Positions 8,793-18,246 of a stretch of DNA of 64,000 nt are shown in pieces. The stretch is from contig CAWFPR010000010.1 in the NCBI GenBank assembly GCA_963817635.1, positions 1-64,000 of the forward strand. The letters are read 5' to 3'. The notes under the pieces were generated by a model. It was not told the DNA's origin. It ran no database searches and saw only the letters and a program-made list of their open reading frames with translations. The stretch comes from CAWFPR01 sp963817635. Lineage in GTDB: Bacteria > Acidobacteriota > Vicinamibacteria > Vicinamibacterales > 2-12-FULL-66-21. A program made the position numbers and the translations under genes. The first letter of the stretch is position 1. The number at the start of each line of letters is the position of its first letter.

Positions 8793-10576
8793 CGATCGCC
8801 GCTGACATGCCGCGCCGGACGTACATCCTGATCCTCCTGCTGATCGTCGCTGGCGCCGGCCTGCTGCGGGGGCTCTTCCCGGCGGCGGACCCGCCCTGGA
8901 ACCCCACCGTCGGGGATCGTCTGGCACGACGAGGGCGCCTGGGTGCACAACGCCCGCAACAAGGCGCTGTTCGGCCGGTGGGCGGAAGACGCTGGAATCC
9001 AATGTTCATCGCGCCGGTGTTCACCGGGCTCGAATACGTCTCATTCAAGGCGTTCGGGGTCGGGCGTCCGCCAGGCGCGGCTGGCCCCCGAAGCGCTCGG
9101 CGTCCTGTCTGTCTGGCTGCTCGCCCTGGGGGTCGACGCGTCTGGCGGGGCGGTACGCGGGTTTGTCGGCCGCCGCTCTCCTGGCGACCAACTACGTGTA
9201 CGTCAGCTGGAACCGCGCCGCGATGATGGAGGCGACCGATGGTCGCCTTCATGGTCATGGCGTGGTACTGCTACCTCCGGTCGGACAGCGACAGCCGGTG
9301 GGCCATCGGTGCAGCGGCTCTCGCGCTGGCTGGCGTTCTTCACGAAGGCGGCGGCAGCCTTCTTCCTGGCCGCGCTCGGGATCGACGCGGTGCTCGTTCT
9401 CCTGATGGCGCGCTGGTGGCCCGATCCGCTCGCGGAACACGCGCGGCCGCATGGATGCTGCTCGGCGCGACGGCGGCGGCGGGCATCGTCGCGCTGGTGG
9501 CGTTCGTCCTTCCGAACTGGACCGACTATCGATTCTACAACTGGCAGATGTCGGTGACGCGAAAGCCGAGCTACGGCCTGCGCTCGCTTGTCGATCGCGT
9601 GCACGTGGTTCCCGGTGCTGCACGACATTTCACCCGGATGTGGTTCGCCGTCCGTCGTCGGGCTGCGCCGCGGCGCTCGGCGCGCTGATCGCGGTGGTGG
9701 CGAGCCGCGCGGCCGGCCGAGCGGCTGCTCGTGCTGTGGATCGGGCTCGGGGTCGCTGGAGCTGATCGTCGCACGACGTCGGGCAACGAGCGGCGGTTCG
9801 TCGATCTTCATCCCGGCCTCGTCGCGCTCGCCGCGCTCGTCCTCGGGCGCGCGGGTCCTGCTCGTGCCGGCGACGGCCGCGGAGCTGCCGCGCCGGCGCG
9901 CGCTGCTGGCGTTGCCCCTGGTTGCGTTATGCGTTCTTCGTGACTCGTTTCGGCAGCCTCGTGCGGCTGGCGTTCCTCCGGCGAGATCGGACCGACCGGT
10001 CCGCCTGTCGGCCGCCGCTCGCGGTCGCCGCGTCTGACTGCCGCACTGTATGCCACCTGGCCGCGCGCTGCCTGCGAGCGGCTGGCCGGACCGGCGTGGC
10101 GTCCGGCCGCGGGGCTGGCGCTCGCGCTGGCTGCGATCGTCGGCGCGGCTACGCTCGCGCAATACGGGCAGTGGGCGGTCGGGCGCACTTACAAAAATGT
10201 CGAGGCCTCGCGCGCACTCGGCAGGGTCCTGCCGCCGGGCACCCTCGTCCACGGCAAGCTCGCCAACGGCCTCTCCCTCGAGAACCGCATCAGGCCGGTG
10301 TTCGTCGGGCGCGGCTTCGGTAACTACGACGACCGCAGGACTCGCGACGATGTGCGGTATATTTTGACGTATATCGCTCCGAGCCTCGGCTACGAGTCGC
10401 AGGCGGGCAACCCGGTCATCATGGACGTGCTCGAAGCCTACCCGGACCGTCGAATCGTCATGACGTTCGACGTTGCGGAAACCCCGTCCGGGCACGATCG
10501 GGCGGCACTCATCGACAAGTTCGGTTCGGGGGAGCGACAGGATTTGCCACAGTCGAGCGGGCGTGCGCAGGATTGA
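8789..10576 (+). pseudogene. Second PMT-like membrane glycosyltransferase, heavily frameshifted
   Basis: It begins at GTG 8789, overlapping the previous stop (GTGA). Fragments in all three frames join into one PMT-like protein: YILILLLIVAGAGLLRGLFP, then IVWHDEGAWVHNARNKALFG, NPMFIAPVFTGLEYVSFKAF, LLATNYVYVSWNRAAMMEAT, LAFFTKAAAAFFLAALGIDA, IVALVAFVLPNWTDYRFYNW, and finally the 10298-10576 frame ending in TGA. At least ten single-base shifts are needed, at about 8914, 8990, 9065, 9135, 9236, 9330, 9440, 9600, 9625 and further on to about 10300. The net shift over the span is zero. Residue-level conservation between the breaks argues for recent damage or a poorly assembled stretch. As read, no functional protein can be made. 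Confidence 0.7.
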
Positions 10577-11400
10577 CGAGGGCGCCATCAAGGCGCATGC
10601 GGACCTCCGGTTCCGATCCGAGTACGACTACGCCCTGTTCGAGTACCTACCGCAGCGCAAAGGTGCTGGCGGTGCTCGAGCGGGCCGGCGTACCGGTCCG
10701 CGGCCGGGTGCTCGATGCTGGGTGCGGCGGCGGCGGAATGCCACTCTCACTCGCGGAAGAGGCCACCTCGGTCGTGGGCATCGATCCCGCAGAGCGGTTC
10801 CAGGACGCCGGCGTGCGGCTGGGCCGCGAGCGGGGCCTGCGGAACCTGCATTTCGCGCTCGCCGACGGAATGGCGCTGCCGTTCGCGGACGGCTCGTTCG
10901 ACCTTGTGCTCTCACACGCCGTGATCGAGCACGTGGCCGACGCGCCCCTGTACCTGCGGGAGTGCGCGCGCGTGCTGGCGCCGGGTGGCTTCGTTTATCT
11001 GTCGACCGCGCCGTATCTCTCGTTTGCCGGTGCGCACCTGCCGAGGCTGAAGCTGCAGTTGCCGCTGCACCTGATGATCGGCCGGCGCGCGGCGTTCGCG
11101 ACGTTCCGGTTCCTGGCGCGGCACGCGCCGGGACTGCTGAAGGAGCCCGCTCACGAGAACTCGTTCATCAAGGCGGCCCGGCGGGGCGAACTCAAGCACG
11201 ACGACCTCCTCGAGAAGGTCCGGGTGACGCGCCTGCGCGCGCAGATTGCGGCGGCCGGGCTGCGAATCGTGCGGGAGGATCTGCACGCTACCGCGACGGT
11301 GCGCCGCATGCCGGCGGCGCTCGGGCGCTGGCTGCGCGACAGCGCCCTGACGCAGGACGCGCTCATCAGCAGCATGGAATACATCCTGGCGGGGGCCTGA
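10563..11400 (+). CDS. SAM-dependent methyltransferase (one frameshift)
   Basis: GTG 10563 starts the N-terminal part (VRRIDEGAIKAHADLRFRSE YDYALFEYL), overlapping the previous gene by 14 bases. An extra C at 10650-10651 shifts the frame, after which RSAKVLAVLERAGVPVRGRV LDAGCGGGG continues to TGA 11400. Total length is about 279 residues. The SAM loop LDAGCGGGG, FDLVLSHAVIEHV and RVLAPGG are standard class I methyltransferase motifs. The C-terminal half is long and basic, as in methyltransferases of lipopolysaccharide and exopolysaccharide loci. The GNAT gene begins four bases after the stop, so they are co-transcribed. Acceptor unknown; glycan methylation is inferred from context. Confidence 0.8.
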
Positions 11401-11404
11401 CGAA

Positions 11405-12448
11405 GTGGCGGAGATCGATCGCTATCGGCCGGACGACAAACGCGGCGTCGAAGCGCTGTACCGGCGTGTCTTCGGCAAGGATGCCGCCGAGGCGAGCCGG
11501 CTGCGCTGGGAATGGCAGTACCGCCGCAACCCGAACAACCCCGGGCACGAGCCGGAAATCTGGATCGCACGCGAAGGCCCGGCCATCGTCGGACAGTACG
11601 CGACGATGCCGGTGAAGGTGCGGGTCCGCGGCCAGGAGATACAGGGGTCGTGGGGCATGGACGTCATGGTCGCGCCCGAACGACAGCGCCAGGGCCTCGG
11701 CGAAATCCTCTTCCGCACGTGGGATCGCAACGTGGGCGCGTCGCTCGGGCTCGGTCTGTCGGACTCGTCCTACCGGCTGTTCCAGAAGCTCCGGTGGCCG
11801 GACGTCGGACCCATTCCGTGCCTCGTCAAGCCGCTGACGCGCCGCGCCCTGCGCCGGCCGAACTGGCCCGTGGCCATCAACCGCCTCGTCTCGGCCGTCG
11901 CCCTGCCCTTCATCCGGGTCGTCGCCCGCAACCGTCCGCTGCGTGCCGAGGTACGGCTGATCCAGCGGTTCGACGACAGCTTCACGGCGCTCTGGGACGA
12001 GCTCGCGTCGAAGTTCGAGTTCGCCGTGCGCCGCGACGCGGCGTATCTGAACTGGAAGTTCGTGTCGGCGCCGCACGTGCGCTATTCGATCGCGGCACTC
12101 CGGCGCGACGACCGGAACGTCGGCTACGCCGTGTATCGCCACGTCCACGAGCCGCGCGGCCGGGTCACGCTGCTCGTGGACTTCCTGGCGGATCCGGCCG
12201 ACGAGAGCGGCCTCAGCACGCTGCTGCACTGGGTGGACCGCGAGGCGCGCCAGGCCGATTCCGACAAGATCCGCACCTTCGCGATGCACGCCGAGTTTCG
12301 GCGCGTGCTGCGGCGATCCGGCTACTTCCAGGTGAAGTCCACGATGGAGTTCGTCGTCAAGGTCAACGGCGTGGACGTCGAGCCCGAGTTCTACGAAACG
12401 ACCGACCACTGGCACGTCACCCTCGGCGACTCCGACCAGGACCGCTAG
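11405..12448 (+). CDS. GNAT-family N-acyltransferase
   Basis: A 347-residue protein from GTG 11405. An N-terminal GNAT domain has the acetyl-CoA pyrophosphate loop RQRQGLG at residues 93-99. LSLGLSDSSYRLFQKL-type text follows, then a second region with YLNWKF (about residues 212-217). This long GNAT type is common in exopolysaccharide gene clusters, where it may acylate amino sugars; that role is inference. It follows the methyltransferase by four bases and is separated from the deacetylase by a repeat tract. No frame break. Confidence 0.78.
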   Translation: MAEIDRYRPDDKRGVEALYRRVFGKDAAEASRLRWEWQYRRNPNNPGHEPEIWIAREGPAIVGQYATMPVKVRVRGQEIQGSWGMDVMVAPERQRQGLGEILFRTWDRNVGASLGLGLSDSSYRLFQKLRWPDVGPIPCLVKPLTRRALRRPNWPVAINRLVSAVALPFIRVVARNRPLRAEVRLIQRFDDSFTALWDELASKFEFAVRRDAAYLNWKFVSAPHVRYSIAALRRDDRNVGYAVYRHVHEPRGRVTLLVDFLADPADESGLSTLLHWVDREARQADSDKIRTFAMHAEFRRVLRRSGYFQVKSTMEFVVKVNGVDVEPEFYETTDHWHVTLGDSDQDR

Positions 12449-12454
12449 CACACC

Positions 12455-12604
<150 letters not shown>

Positions 12605-12608
12605 ACTA

Positions 12609-13565
12609 ATGCACCTGCTGGTTGGCATCGACACTGAGGGCGATAACCAGTGGGACGCGGCGGCGCGCGCGAACCAGCGGTTCGAGAACCTCTACGCCCT
12701 GCCCAGGCTCCATTCACTGTTCGCCCGGCATGGTGCGCGGCCGACCTACCTCATCACCTATCCCGTCGCGGCCGACGAGCGGTCGGCGGAGGTCCTGCGA
12801 CACCTCCTGGCCGGCGGCGACTGCGAAGTCGGCGCGCACCACCACGCGTGGGAGACCCCGCCGTGCACGCCCGCCGACATCCAGCGCCATTCGTACGCCG
12901 CCATGCTTCCGCGGGAGCAGTTCGAACGTCAGCTCGAGTCGCTGACGGCCGCCATCACGACGGCGGTCAGCGCCCGCCCGGTCTCGTATCGATCGGGCCG
13001 GTTCGGGTTTTCGTCCGATCACGTCGCAGCACTGGAGCGGCTGGGCTATCTGGTCGATTCGAGCATCGCCCCGCTCTTCTACGAGGCGCACAAGGGCGGC
13101 CCGGATTTCGTCGAGGCTCCGCTCGCGCCGTATTTCCTGGCCTATGACAACGCCACGAAGCCTGGCAGCAGCAACCTGCTCGAAGTTCCGGTGTCGGCCG
13201 GGCTCAACCGGCGGCTGCCGAAGCGGCTCCAATATCTCTACGCACGAGCGCCGCGCCCGTACACGACCAAGCGGATCCTGCGGGCGCTCCGTCTGCTGCG
13301 CCTGCGGTGGCTGCGCCCCTCGTACTCGTCGCTGGACGACATGAAGGCGCTGGCGCGCGACCTCGCCTCGCACGGCGAGCCGGTGCTGAACCTCCTGTTC
13401 CATTCGAGCGAGGCAATCGTCGGCGGAAGCCCGTACAACACGACCCAGGCGGAGCTGGACGCCTTCTGCGATCGGCTCGGGCGATTCCTCGACTTCGCGA
13501 CAGGCGAGCTCGGCGCGCGCCCCGCGACGTTCGCCGAGTTCCACGCCGCGCACACCGGCGGGTGA
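12609..13565 (+). CDS. NodB-like polysaccharide deacetylase (WalW-type)
   Basis: A 318-residue soluble protein. DTEGD at residues 8-12 supplies the first metal and catalytic aspartate of the NodB fold. EVGAHHHAWETPP around 74-85 gives the metal-binding histidines. SYRSGRFGFS at 126-135 matches the conserved arginine-containing motif 3. LLFHSSE near the end resembles motif 5. There is no signal peptide, so the enzyme probably acts in the cytosol on a nucleotide- or lipid-linked sugar. It is followed two bases later by a GT4 glycosyltransferase, indicating one operon. WalW-like proteins are found in cell-wall and exopolysaccharide clusters; the exact substrate is unknown. Confidence 0.8.
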   Translation: MHLLVGIDTEGDNQWDAAARANQRFENLYALPRLHSLFARHGARPTYLITYPVAADERSAEVLRHLLAGGDCEVGAHHHAWETPPCTPADIQRHSYAAMLPREQFERQLESLTAAITTAVSARPVSYRSGRFGFSSDHVAALERLGYLVDSSIAPLFYEAHKGGPDFVEAPLAPYFLAYDNATKPGSSNLLEVPVSAGLNRRLPKRLQYLYARAPRPYTTKRILRALRLLRLRWLRPSYSSLDDMKALARDLASHGEPVLNLLFHSSEAIVGGSPYNTTQAELDAFCDRLGRFLDFATGELGARPATFAEFHAAHTGG

Positions 13566-13567
13566 CG

Positions 13568-14716
13568 ATGCGCATTCTGCACGTGACACCGCACCTGCCG
13601 CCCGATCAGGCCGCCAATGCGCTCCTGCCGTGGCAGCTCGCCACGTGGTCGCGCGCCGACGGGGCAGACGTCGAATTCGTCGCGCACCCGCCGCGCGCCG
13701 GCGGCCATGCCCCGCAGCCGGGCGAGGTCGCGTGGGTGCCGCGCCGGACCAACAGCCTCCTCGATCGAGGATTGAAGCTGGGGTCCATCGCGGCGTCTCT
13801 CCGGTACTATCGGGCGCTCGCGCCGCGCATCGCGCGTGCCGATGTCGTCCACGTGCACAGCAACGGCCTGCTGGCGGAACTGGCCGTGCTCATCGCCGCG
13901 CGGCAGCGCAAGCCCGCGGTGCTGACGCTCTACGGCACCGAGATCTGGCACTATGCGCCGCGCCGGATCGACCTGTTCACGCGCGCGTATCGGGCAGCCT
14001 CGTACGTCACGTTCTACAGCGATCGGCTGATGGCGCGCGCACACGAGCTCGGCCTGCGCCGCCGGGCCGCGTCGGTCGTCTATCCTCCGGTCGGCGCCCC
14101 GTTCACCTTTCACGATGCCGACGCGCAGGCCGCCTCGCGCGCACGCCTGGGGATCGCGAGCCGCCACCTGCTGCTGAACGTCAAGCGACTGCACCCGCTC
14201 GCGGGCCAGCGATACCTGATCGAGGCCATGAACGACGTGATACGGGCGCTGCCCGACACCAGGCTCGTCATCTGCGGCGCCGGCCACCTGCTCGACGAGC
14301 TCAGGAACGTGGCCCGGTCGTCCGGCGTCGAACGTCACGTCATCTTCGCCGGCCTCGTGGACAATGCCGTGGTCGCGGACTACTGCGCGGCGGCCGATCT
14401 GTTCGTGCTGCCGTCTCTGCTCGAGGCGCTGCCGACGGTCGCGGTCGAAGCGCTCGCGTGCGGCACGCCTGTCGTATCGAGCGACAACCCGGGCGGACTC
14501 GAGCTGAACGACGTCTTCGGGCCTGACGTCGCGATCGTTCCGCGCGAGCAGCCCATTGCGCTGGGCAGGGCGATCGTCGATTTCCTCCAGCACAAACGAC
14601 GCACGCTGAGCGGAACCCGGCAGACCCTCGAGGAACGGTTCAGCACGGCAGCCGTGGCCGGTCTATACCTGGCGATTTACGATGAAGTCGCCCACGCGGA
14701 AAGGAGCCGCCCGTGA
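13568..14716 (+). CDS. GT4-family glycosyltransferase
   Basis: A 382-residue GT-B enzyme. The N-terminal domain starts MRILHVTPHLPPDQAANALL, with VVHVHSNG around 93-100 and LYGTEIWHY at 121-129. The C-terminal domain has NVKRLHPLAGQRYLIEA (204-220) and the family EX7E motif, E286 to E294 (EALPTVAVE), followed by ACGTPVVSSDNPGG. These residues bind the nucleotide-sugar donor. It is a retaining transferase by family rule. The stop overlaps the GTG of yqeY (GTGA at 14713), so translation is probably coupled. It is the last recognisable glycan gene of the locus. The acceptor and sugar are not predictable. Confidence 0.87.
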   Translation: MRILHVTPHLPPDQAANALLPWQLATWSRADGADVEFVAHPPRAGGHAPQPGEVAWVPRRTNSLLDRGLKLGSIAASLRYYRALAPRIARADVVHVHSNGLLAELAVLIAARQRKPAVLTLYGTEIWHYAPRRIDLFTRAYRAASYVTFYSDRLMARAHELGLRRRAASVVYPPVGAPFTFHDADAQAASRARLGIASRHLLLNVKRLHPLAGQRYLIEAMNDVIRALPDTRLVICGAGHLLDELRNVARSSGVERHVIFAGLVDNAVVADYCAAADLFVLPSLLEALPTVAVEALACGTPVVSSDNPGGLELNDVFGPDVAIVPREQPIALGRAIVDFLQHKRRTLSGTRQTLEERFSTAAVAGLYLAIYDEVAHAERSRP

Positions 14717-15162
14717 CCATGAAGGACCGCATTACCCAGGCGATCGCCGCAGCCATGCGCGACCGGGATCAGGCGCGGCTGAAACCGCTGCGCATGGCCA
14801 AGGCGGCGCTCATGAACCGTGAGGTCGAGAAGGGGCGCGAGCTCGACGAGGCGGAGGCACAGCAGGTGATTGCCGCGATCATCAAGCAGCGGCGCGATTC
14901 CATCGAGCAGTTCAGGCAGGGCGGCCGCGAGGATCTCGCTCTGGTGGAGGCCGCGGAAATCCCCGTGCTCGAACCCTACCTGCCGCCGCCGCTCGACGCG
15001 GCCGACATCGAAGCGGCCGTGGCGGAGGCCATCCAGGAAACCGGCGCGGCCTCCATCAAGGACATGGGACGCGTGATGAAAGCTGTGATGGCCAGGCTCG
15101 CCGGACGCGCACCGGACGGAAAGATCGTGAGCGATCTCGTCAAGGCGAGGCTGGCGCAATAA
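14713..15162 (+). CDS. yqeY: YqeY-family (GatB/YqeY domain) protein
   Basis: About 149 residues from GTG 14713, or 147 from ATG 14719, which has the better initiation codon. The text MKDRITQAIAAAMRDRDQARLKPLRMAKAA and the EIPVLEPYLPPPL segment mark the GatB/YqeY family. The helical domain is shared with the tail of the GatB amidotransferase subunit, which binds tRNA. Its cellular role is not established, although links to tRNA-dependent amidation are often proposed. It is a stand-alone homologue of normal length. A strong Rho-independent terminator follows about 75 bases after the stop, closing the glycan operon. Confidence 0.88.
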   Translation: MTMKDRITQAIAAAMRDRDQARLKPLRMAKAALMNREVEKGRELDEAEAQQVIAAIIKQRRDSIEQFRQGGREDLALVEAAEIPVLEPYLPPPLDAADIEAAVAEAIQETGAASIKDMGRVMKAVMARLAGRAPDGKIVSDLVKARLAQ

Positions 15163-15238
15163 TTCGCCAAACCAACCGGAGGGGATGCTCGTCTAAGATT
15201 TTGAAAGGCACGCACAAGCCTCTCATCCATCCTCCATC

Positions 15239-15274
15239 GGGCTCCTGCCTCACAGGCCGGAGCCCTCTTTTTTT
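15239..15274 (+). terminator. Rho-independent terminator after yqeY
   Basis: Arms GGGCTCC (15239-15245) and GGAGCCC (15259-15265) form a 7-bp GC-rich stem, with an inner GCCT/AGGC extension. A run of T residues, broken by one C, follows at 15266-15274. This is the clearest intrinsic terminator in the window. It separates the glycan operon from murJ. Confidence 0.85.
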
Positions 15275-15363
15275 GCCCACAGTGTCCATCCGTGCCGATA
15301 GCGGACGGCTTGTAAACGATGTAAAACGGCGGCGCCAATTCGGTGTGCTACGCTGAGCCGTTC

Positions 15364-15420
15364 ATGGCATCCACCCCGACCGTGACCCCCAGCCCGATCC
15401 CTCCGTCCGTCACCGGATGA
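15364..15420 (+). CDS. Possible 18-residue upstream peptide coupled to murJ
   Basis: ATG 15364 opens a short frame reading MASTPTVTPSPIPPSVTG and ending at TGA 15418-15420. That stop overlaps the ATG of murJ (ATGA). The peptide is almost entirely Pro, Thr, Ser and Val and includes PIPP. An ATGA junction is typical of translational coupling, so this could be a leader peptide whose translation controls murJ. Alternatively it could be a displaced N-terminal extension of MurJ, given the many frameshifts here. There is no independent evidence that it is translated. Confidence 0.35.
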   Translation: MASTPTVTPSPIPPSVTG

Positions 15421-16995
15421 GTTTTCGACTCGCGCGTTCGGCCGGCCTCATCGGCGTGGCCACGATGGCGAGCCGGGCTCTTGGAGTGGTCCGCGAGGTC
15501 ATTTTCGCCGCGTACTTCGGCGCCGGGACCGAGATGGACGCGTACAACGTCGCGTTCCGGGTTCCGAATCTCGTGCGGGATCTCTTCGCCGAAGGGGCGA
15601 TGACGGCCGCCTTCGTCCCGACATTCACCCGCCGCCTGACGAACGAGGGACGTGAACGCGCGTGGCACCTCGGCAACCTCGTCATCAACGCGCTGGTGCT
15701 CGCGACCGGGGCGTTCGTACTGCTCGGCATCCTCTTCGCCGGTCCGATCACACGAACGCTCGCGCCGGAATTCGCGGCCGTCCCGGGCAAGCTCGAATTG
15801 ACGGCAGGCCTGACGCGGGCGATGTGGCCGTTCCTCACCACGGTCGCGGTCGCCGTGGCGATGATGGGCATGCTGAATTCGCTGCACCGCTTCTTCGTGC
15901 CGGCCCTTTCGCCGGCGATGTTCAACGTGGCGACGATCGTCAGTACCGGTGGTCCTGGTGCCGGTGATGCCGCGGCTCGGCCTTCCGGCCATCGCGGCCG
16001 TGGCGTTCGGCACGCTCGCCGGCGGGGTCGGCCAGGTGGCGCTCATGTGGCCGGTGCTGCGCGCCGAAGGATTTCGATACCGCCCGATTCTCGACCTGCG
16101 CGATCCCGAGCTGCGCACGATCCTCCGCCTGATGGGCCCGGGCACACTTGGGCTCGCCGCCGTGCAGGTGAACATCGCCGTGAACACCTATCTCGCCACG
16201 AGCCAGCAGGAAGGCGCGGTCTCGTGGCTCAGCTATGCCTTTCGGCTGATGTACCTCCCCATCGGCCTCTTCGGCATCTCCATCGCGACCGCCGCCCTGC
16301 CGGATATCGCGCGGCAGGCCGCTGCCGATGACGCGGCGGGCGTGCGCCGCACGGTCTCCGCGGCGATTCGCATGATGCTGATGCTGAACGTGCCGGCCAC
16401 GGTCGGACTGATAGCACTGGCGCATCCCATCGTCGCGATGCTGCTCGAGCGCAACCATTTCACGCCCGCCGACACGGCCGCCACGGCGGCGGCGCTCATC
16501 TTCTACGCGCCGGGGCTGCTGGGCTACTCGGCGGTCAAGATCGTATCGCCGACGTTCTATGCGCTCGGCAACAGCCGGACGCCCGTGGCTATCAGCGTGG
16601 CGTCGATGGCGGTGAATCTCGGGGTGAACCTGGCGCTCGTGCGGACGATGGGTTTCCGCGGGCTCGCGCTGGGCACGACCGTCGCGGCGGTCTTCAACGC
16701 GGGCGTGCTGCTGTGGGCGCTCGACCGGCGCCTGGGCGGCATCGAGCGCGCGCGCGTCGGGACGGCGTTGATGAAGATCACCGCGGCATCGCTGGCCATG
16801 GGACTCGCGGCTGTGCTCGTGTCGCGATGGCTCGACGCGATCGTACCGGGCGCCTCGGTCGTGCTGCGCGCGTTTCGCGTCTGCGTGTCGATTGCGGCCG
16901 CCGTGACGGTGCTCGCCGCGTGCGCGCGGCTGCTGCGCATTTCCGAGTTCAACGAGGCGCGCGCCAGGGTGCTGCGCCGCTTCGGCCCACACTGA
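15417..16995 (+). CDS. murJ: Lipid II flippase MurJ (MviN) (one frameshift)
   Basis: About 525 residues of a MOP-superfamily membrane protein, beginning MSFRLARSAGLIGVATMASR. The family hallmarks are ALGVVREVIFAAYFGAGTEMDAYNVAFRVPNLVRDLFAEGAMTAAFVP near the N-terminus, then repeated pairs of helices (about 14 in all). MurJ moves lipid II, the peptidoglycan precursor, across the inner membrane and is normally essential. A +1 shift near 15946-15949 divides the gene: one frame ends ...FNVATIVS and the next continues VVLVPVMPRLGLPAIAAVAF. Because the gene should be essential and conservation resumes at once, an assembly error is the likely cause. It stands alone behind a terminator, with the MFS gene close downstream. 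Confidence 0.88.
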
Positions 16996-17005
16996 GACTG
17001 GATCC

Positions 17006-18202
17006 GTGTCCACCACCCGCCATCCGCTGCACCCCGCCATCTTCCTGATGGCGAGCGCCCACATGATGGTGGACGGGTACGGCAACATCTATGCGCCGCT
17101 GCTCCCGCTGCTGATCCCGCGGCTCGGCCTGACGCTCGCGGCGGCCGGCACCCTGACGATGCTCTTCCAGATCGCGGCGTCGGTCGCGCAGGTCGGCTTC
17201 GGCACTCTCGCCGATCGATGGCGGCCGCGCGTGCTCGTCATGATCGGGCCGCTCGTCGCCGTCTCGGTCTTGAGTTTTGTCGGGGTCTCGACGTCAACGG
17301 CGATGCTCGCCGCGATTCTCATCGTCGGCGGGCTCGGTACGGCGGCCTTTCACCCGCCCGCCGCGGCCCTGGTGCACCGGCTTGGCGGAGACCGGCAGGG
17401 ACTGGCGATGTCGGTCTACATCACGGGCGGTTCGCTCGGATTCGCGCTGGGCCCGCTGCTGTTCGCCCCCTTCGCCGAGCGGTTCGGGATCGCCTGGACG
17501 CCGCTGCTCGCGCTGCCGGGGCTCGTGGTGATCGGGGTCTTCCTCACGCGGGTCCCGCCCATCCCTCAGCACGCGTCGTCTCGTGGCGGCTTCGGCGCGC
17601 TGCGACCGTACGCCAGGCCCCTGGCGCTGCTCTACGCCATCGTCGTGTTCCGGACGCTGACGTCGCTCGGCTTCGCGACATTCGTGCCCGTCATGTTGAC
17701 GAGGCGCGGCATGAGCGTCGGGCAGGCAGGGGCGGTCATCTCCCTGTATCTGTTCGCCAGCGGCGTCGGCGGTTTCTCGGGCGGCCCGCTCGCAGATCGG
17801 TACGGCCCGCGCCGGGTGATCGCGCTGTCGCTGCTCGCAGCCTGTCCATTCCTGGCCGTGGCGCCTTTCCTGTCGGGCTGGCCGTTCATGATCATGATCG
17901 CGGCCGGCGGACTGTTCCTGCAGTCCACGCTGCCCGTGAACGTGACCTTCGGGCAGTCGCTGGCCCCGGTCAGCGCCGCGACCGTGTCGTCGCTGATGAT
18001 GGGGTTCGCGTGGGGCACCGGCGGCCTGAGCGTGCCGCTCGTCGGCATGATCGCCGATCGTGTCGGAATCGAACACACGCTCGTGGGACTGGCGCTGGTG
18101 CCGCTGCTCGGCGCCGCGTGCGCCCTGCCGCTGCCGAGTCGCGCCCCGCGGCCCCACACCGGGGCGACGGCACCGGTGATGGGTCCCGAGACGAGCGCCT
18201 GA
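17006..18202 (+). CDS. MFS exporter, fosmidomycin-resistance (Fsr)-like
   Basis: A 398-residue, 12-helix major facilitator protein from GTG 17006, ten bases after murJ. Family motifs include FGTLADRWRPR between helices 2 and 3 (the MFS A-motif region), GLGTAAFHPPAAALV typical of the Fsr branch, and a mirrored GGPLADRYGPRR in the second half. Fsr-type proteins export small drugs such as fosmidomycin, and other members have unrelated substrates. The actual substrate here is unknown. Tight spacing suggests co-transcription with murJ. Confidence 0.8.
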   Translation: MSTTRHPLHPAIFLMASAHMMVDGYGNIYAPLLPLLIPRLGLTLAAAGTLTMLFQIAASVAQVGFGTLADRWRPRVLVMIGPLVAVSVLSFVGVSTSTAMLAAILIVGGLGTAAFHPPAAALVHRLGGDRQGLAMSVYITGGSLGFALGPLLFAPFAERFGIAWTPLLALPGLVVIGVFLTRVPPIPQHASSRGGFGALRPYARPLALLYAIVVFRTLTSLGFATFVPVMLTRRGMSVGQAGAVISLYLFASGVGGFSGGPLADRYGPRRVIALSLLAACPFLAVAPFLSGWPFMIMIAAGGLFLQSTLPVNVTFGQSLAPVSAATVSSLMMGFAWGTGGLSVPLVGMIADRVGIEHTLVGLALVPLLGAACALPLPSRAPRPHTGATAPVMGPETSA

Positions 18203-18246
18203 GCCGCGAATCGCTGTGGTACGATAGTTTCTTTCGAAACCCCCAG

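Noticed and set aside
10340..10380. Promoter-like text (TATATTTTGACG) inside the damaged glycosyltransferase.
   Set aside because: It lies within the conserved coding frame YILTYIAPSLGY and has no correctly spaced partner box in the right order.
9203..10591. A 462-codon minus-strand frame over the damaged glycosyltransferase.
   Set aside because: It is rich in Arg, Pro and Ser with no domain. PMT-like text on the plus strand is clearly the conserved sense.
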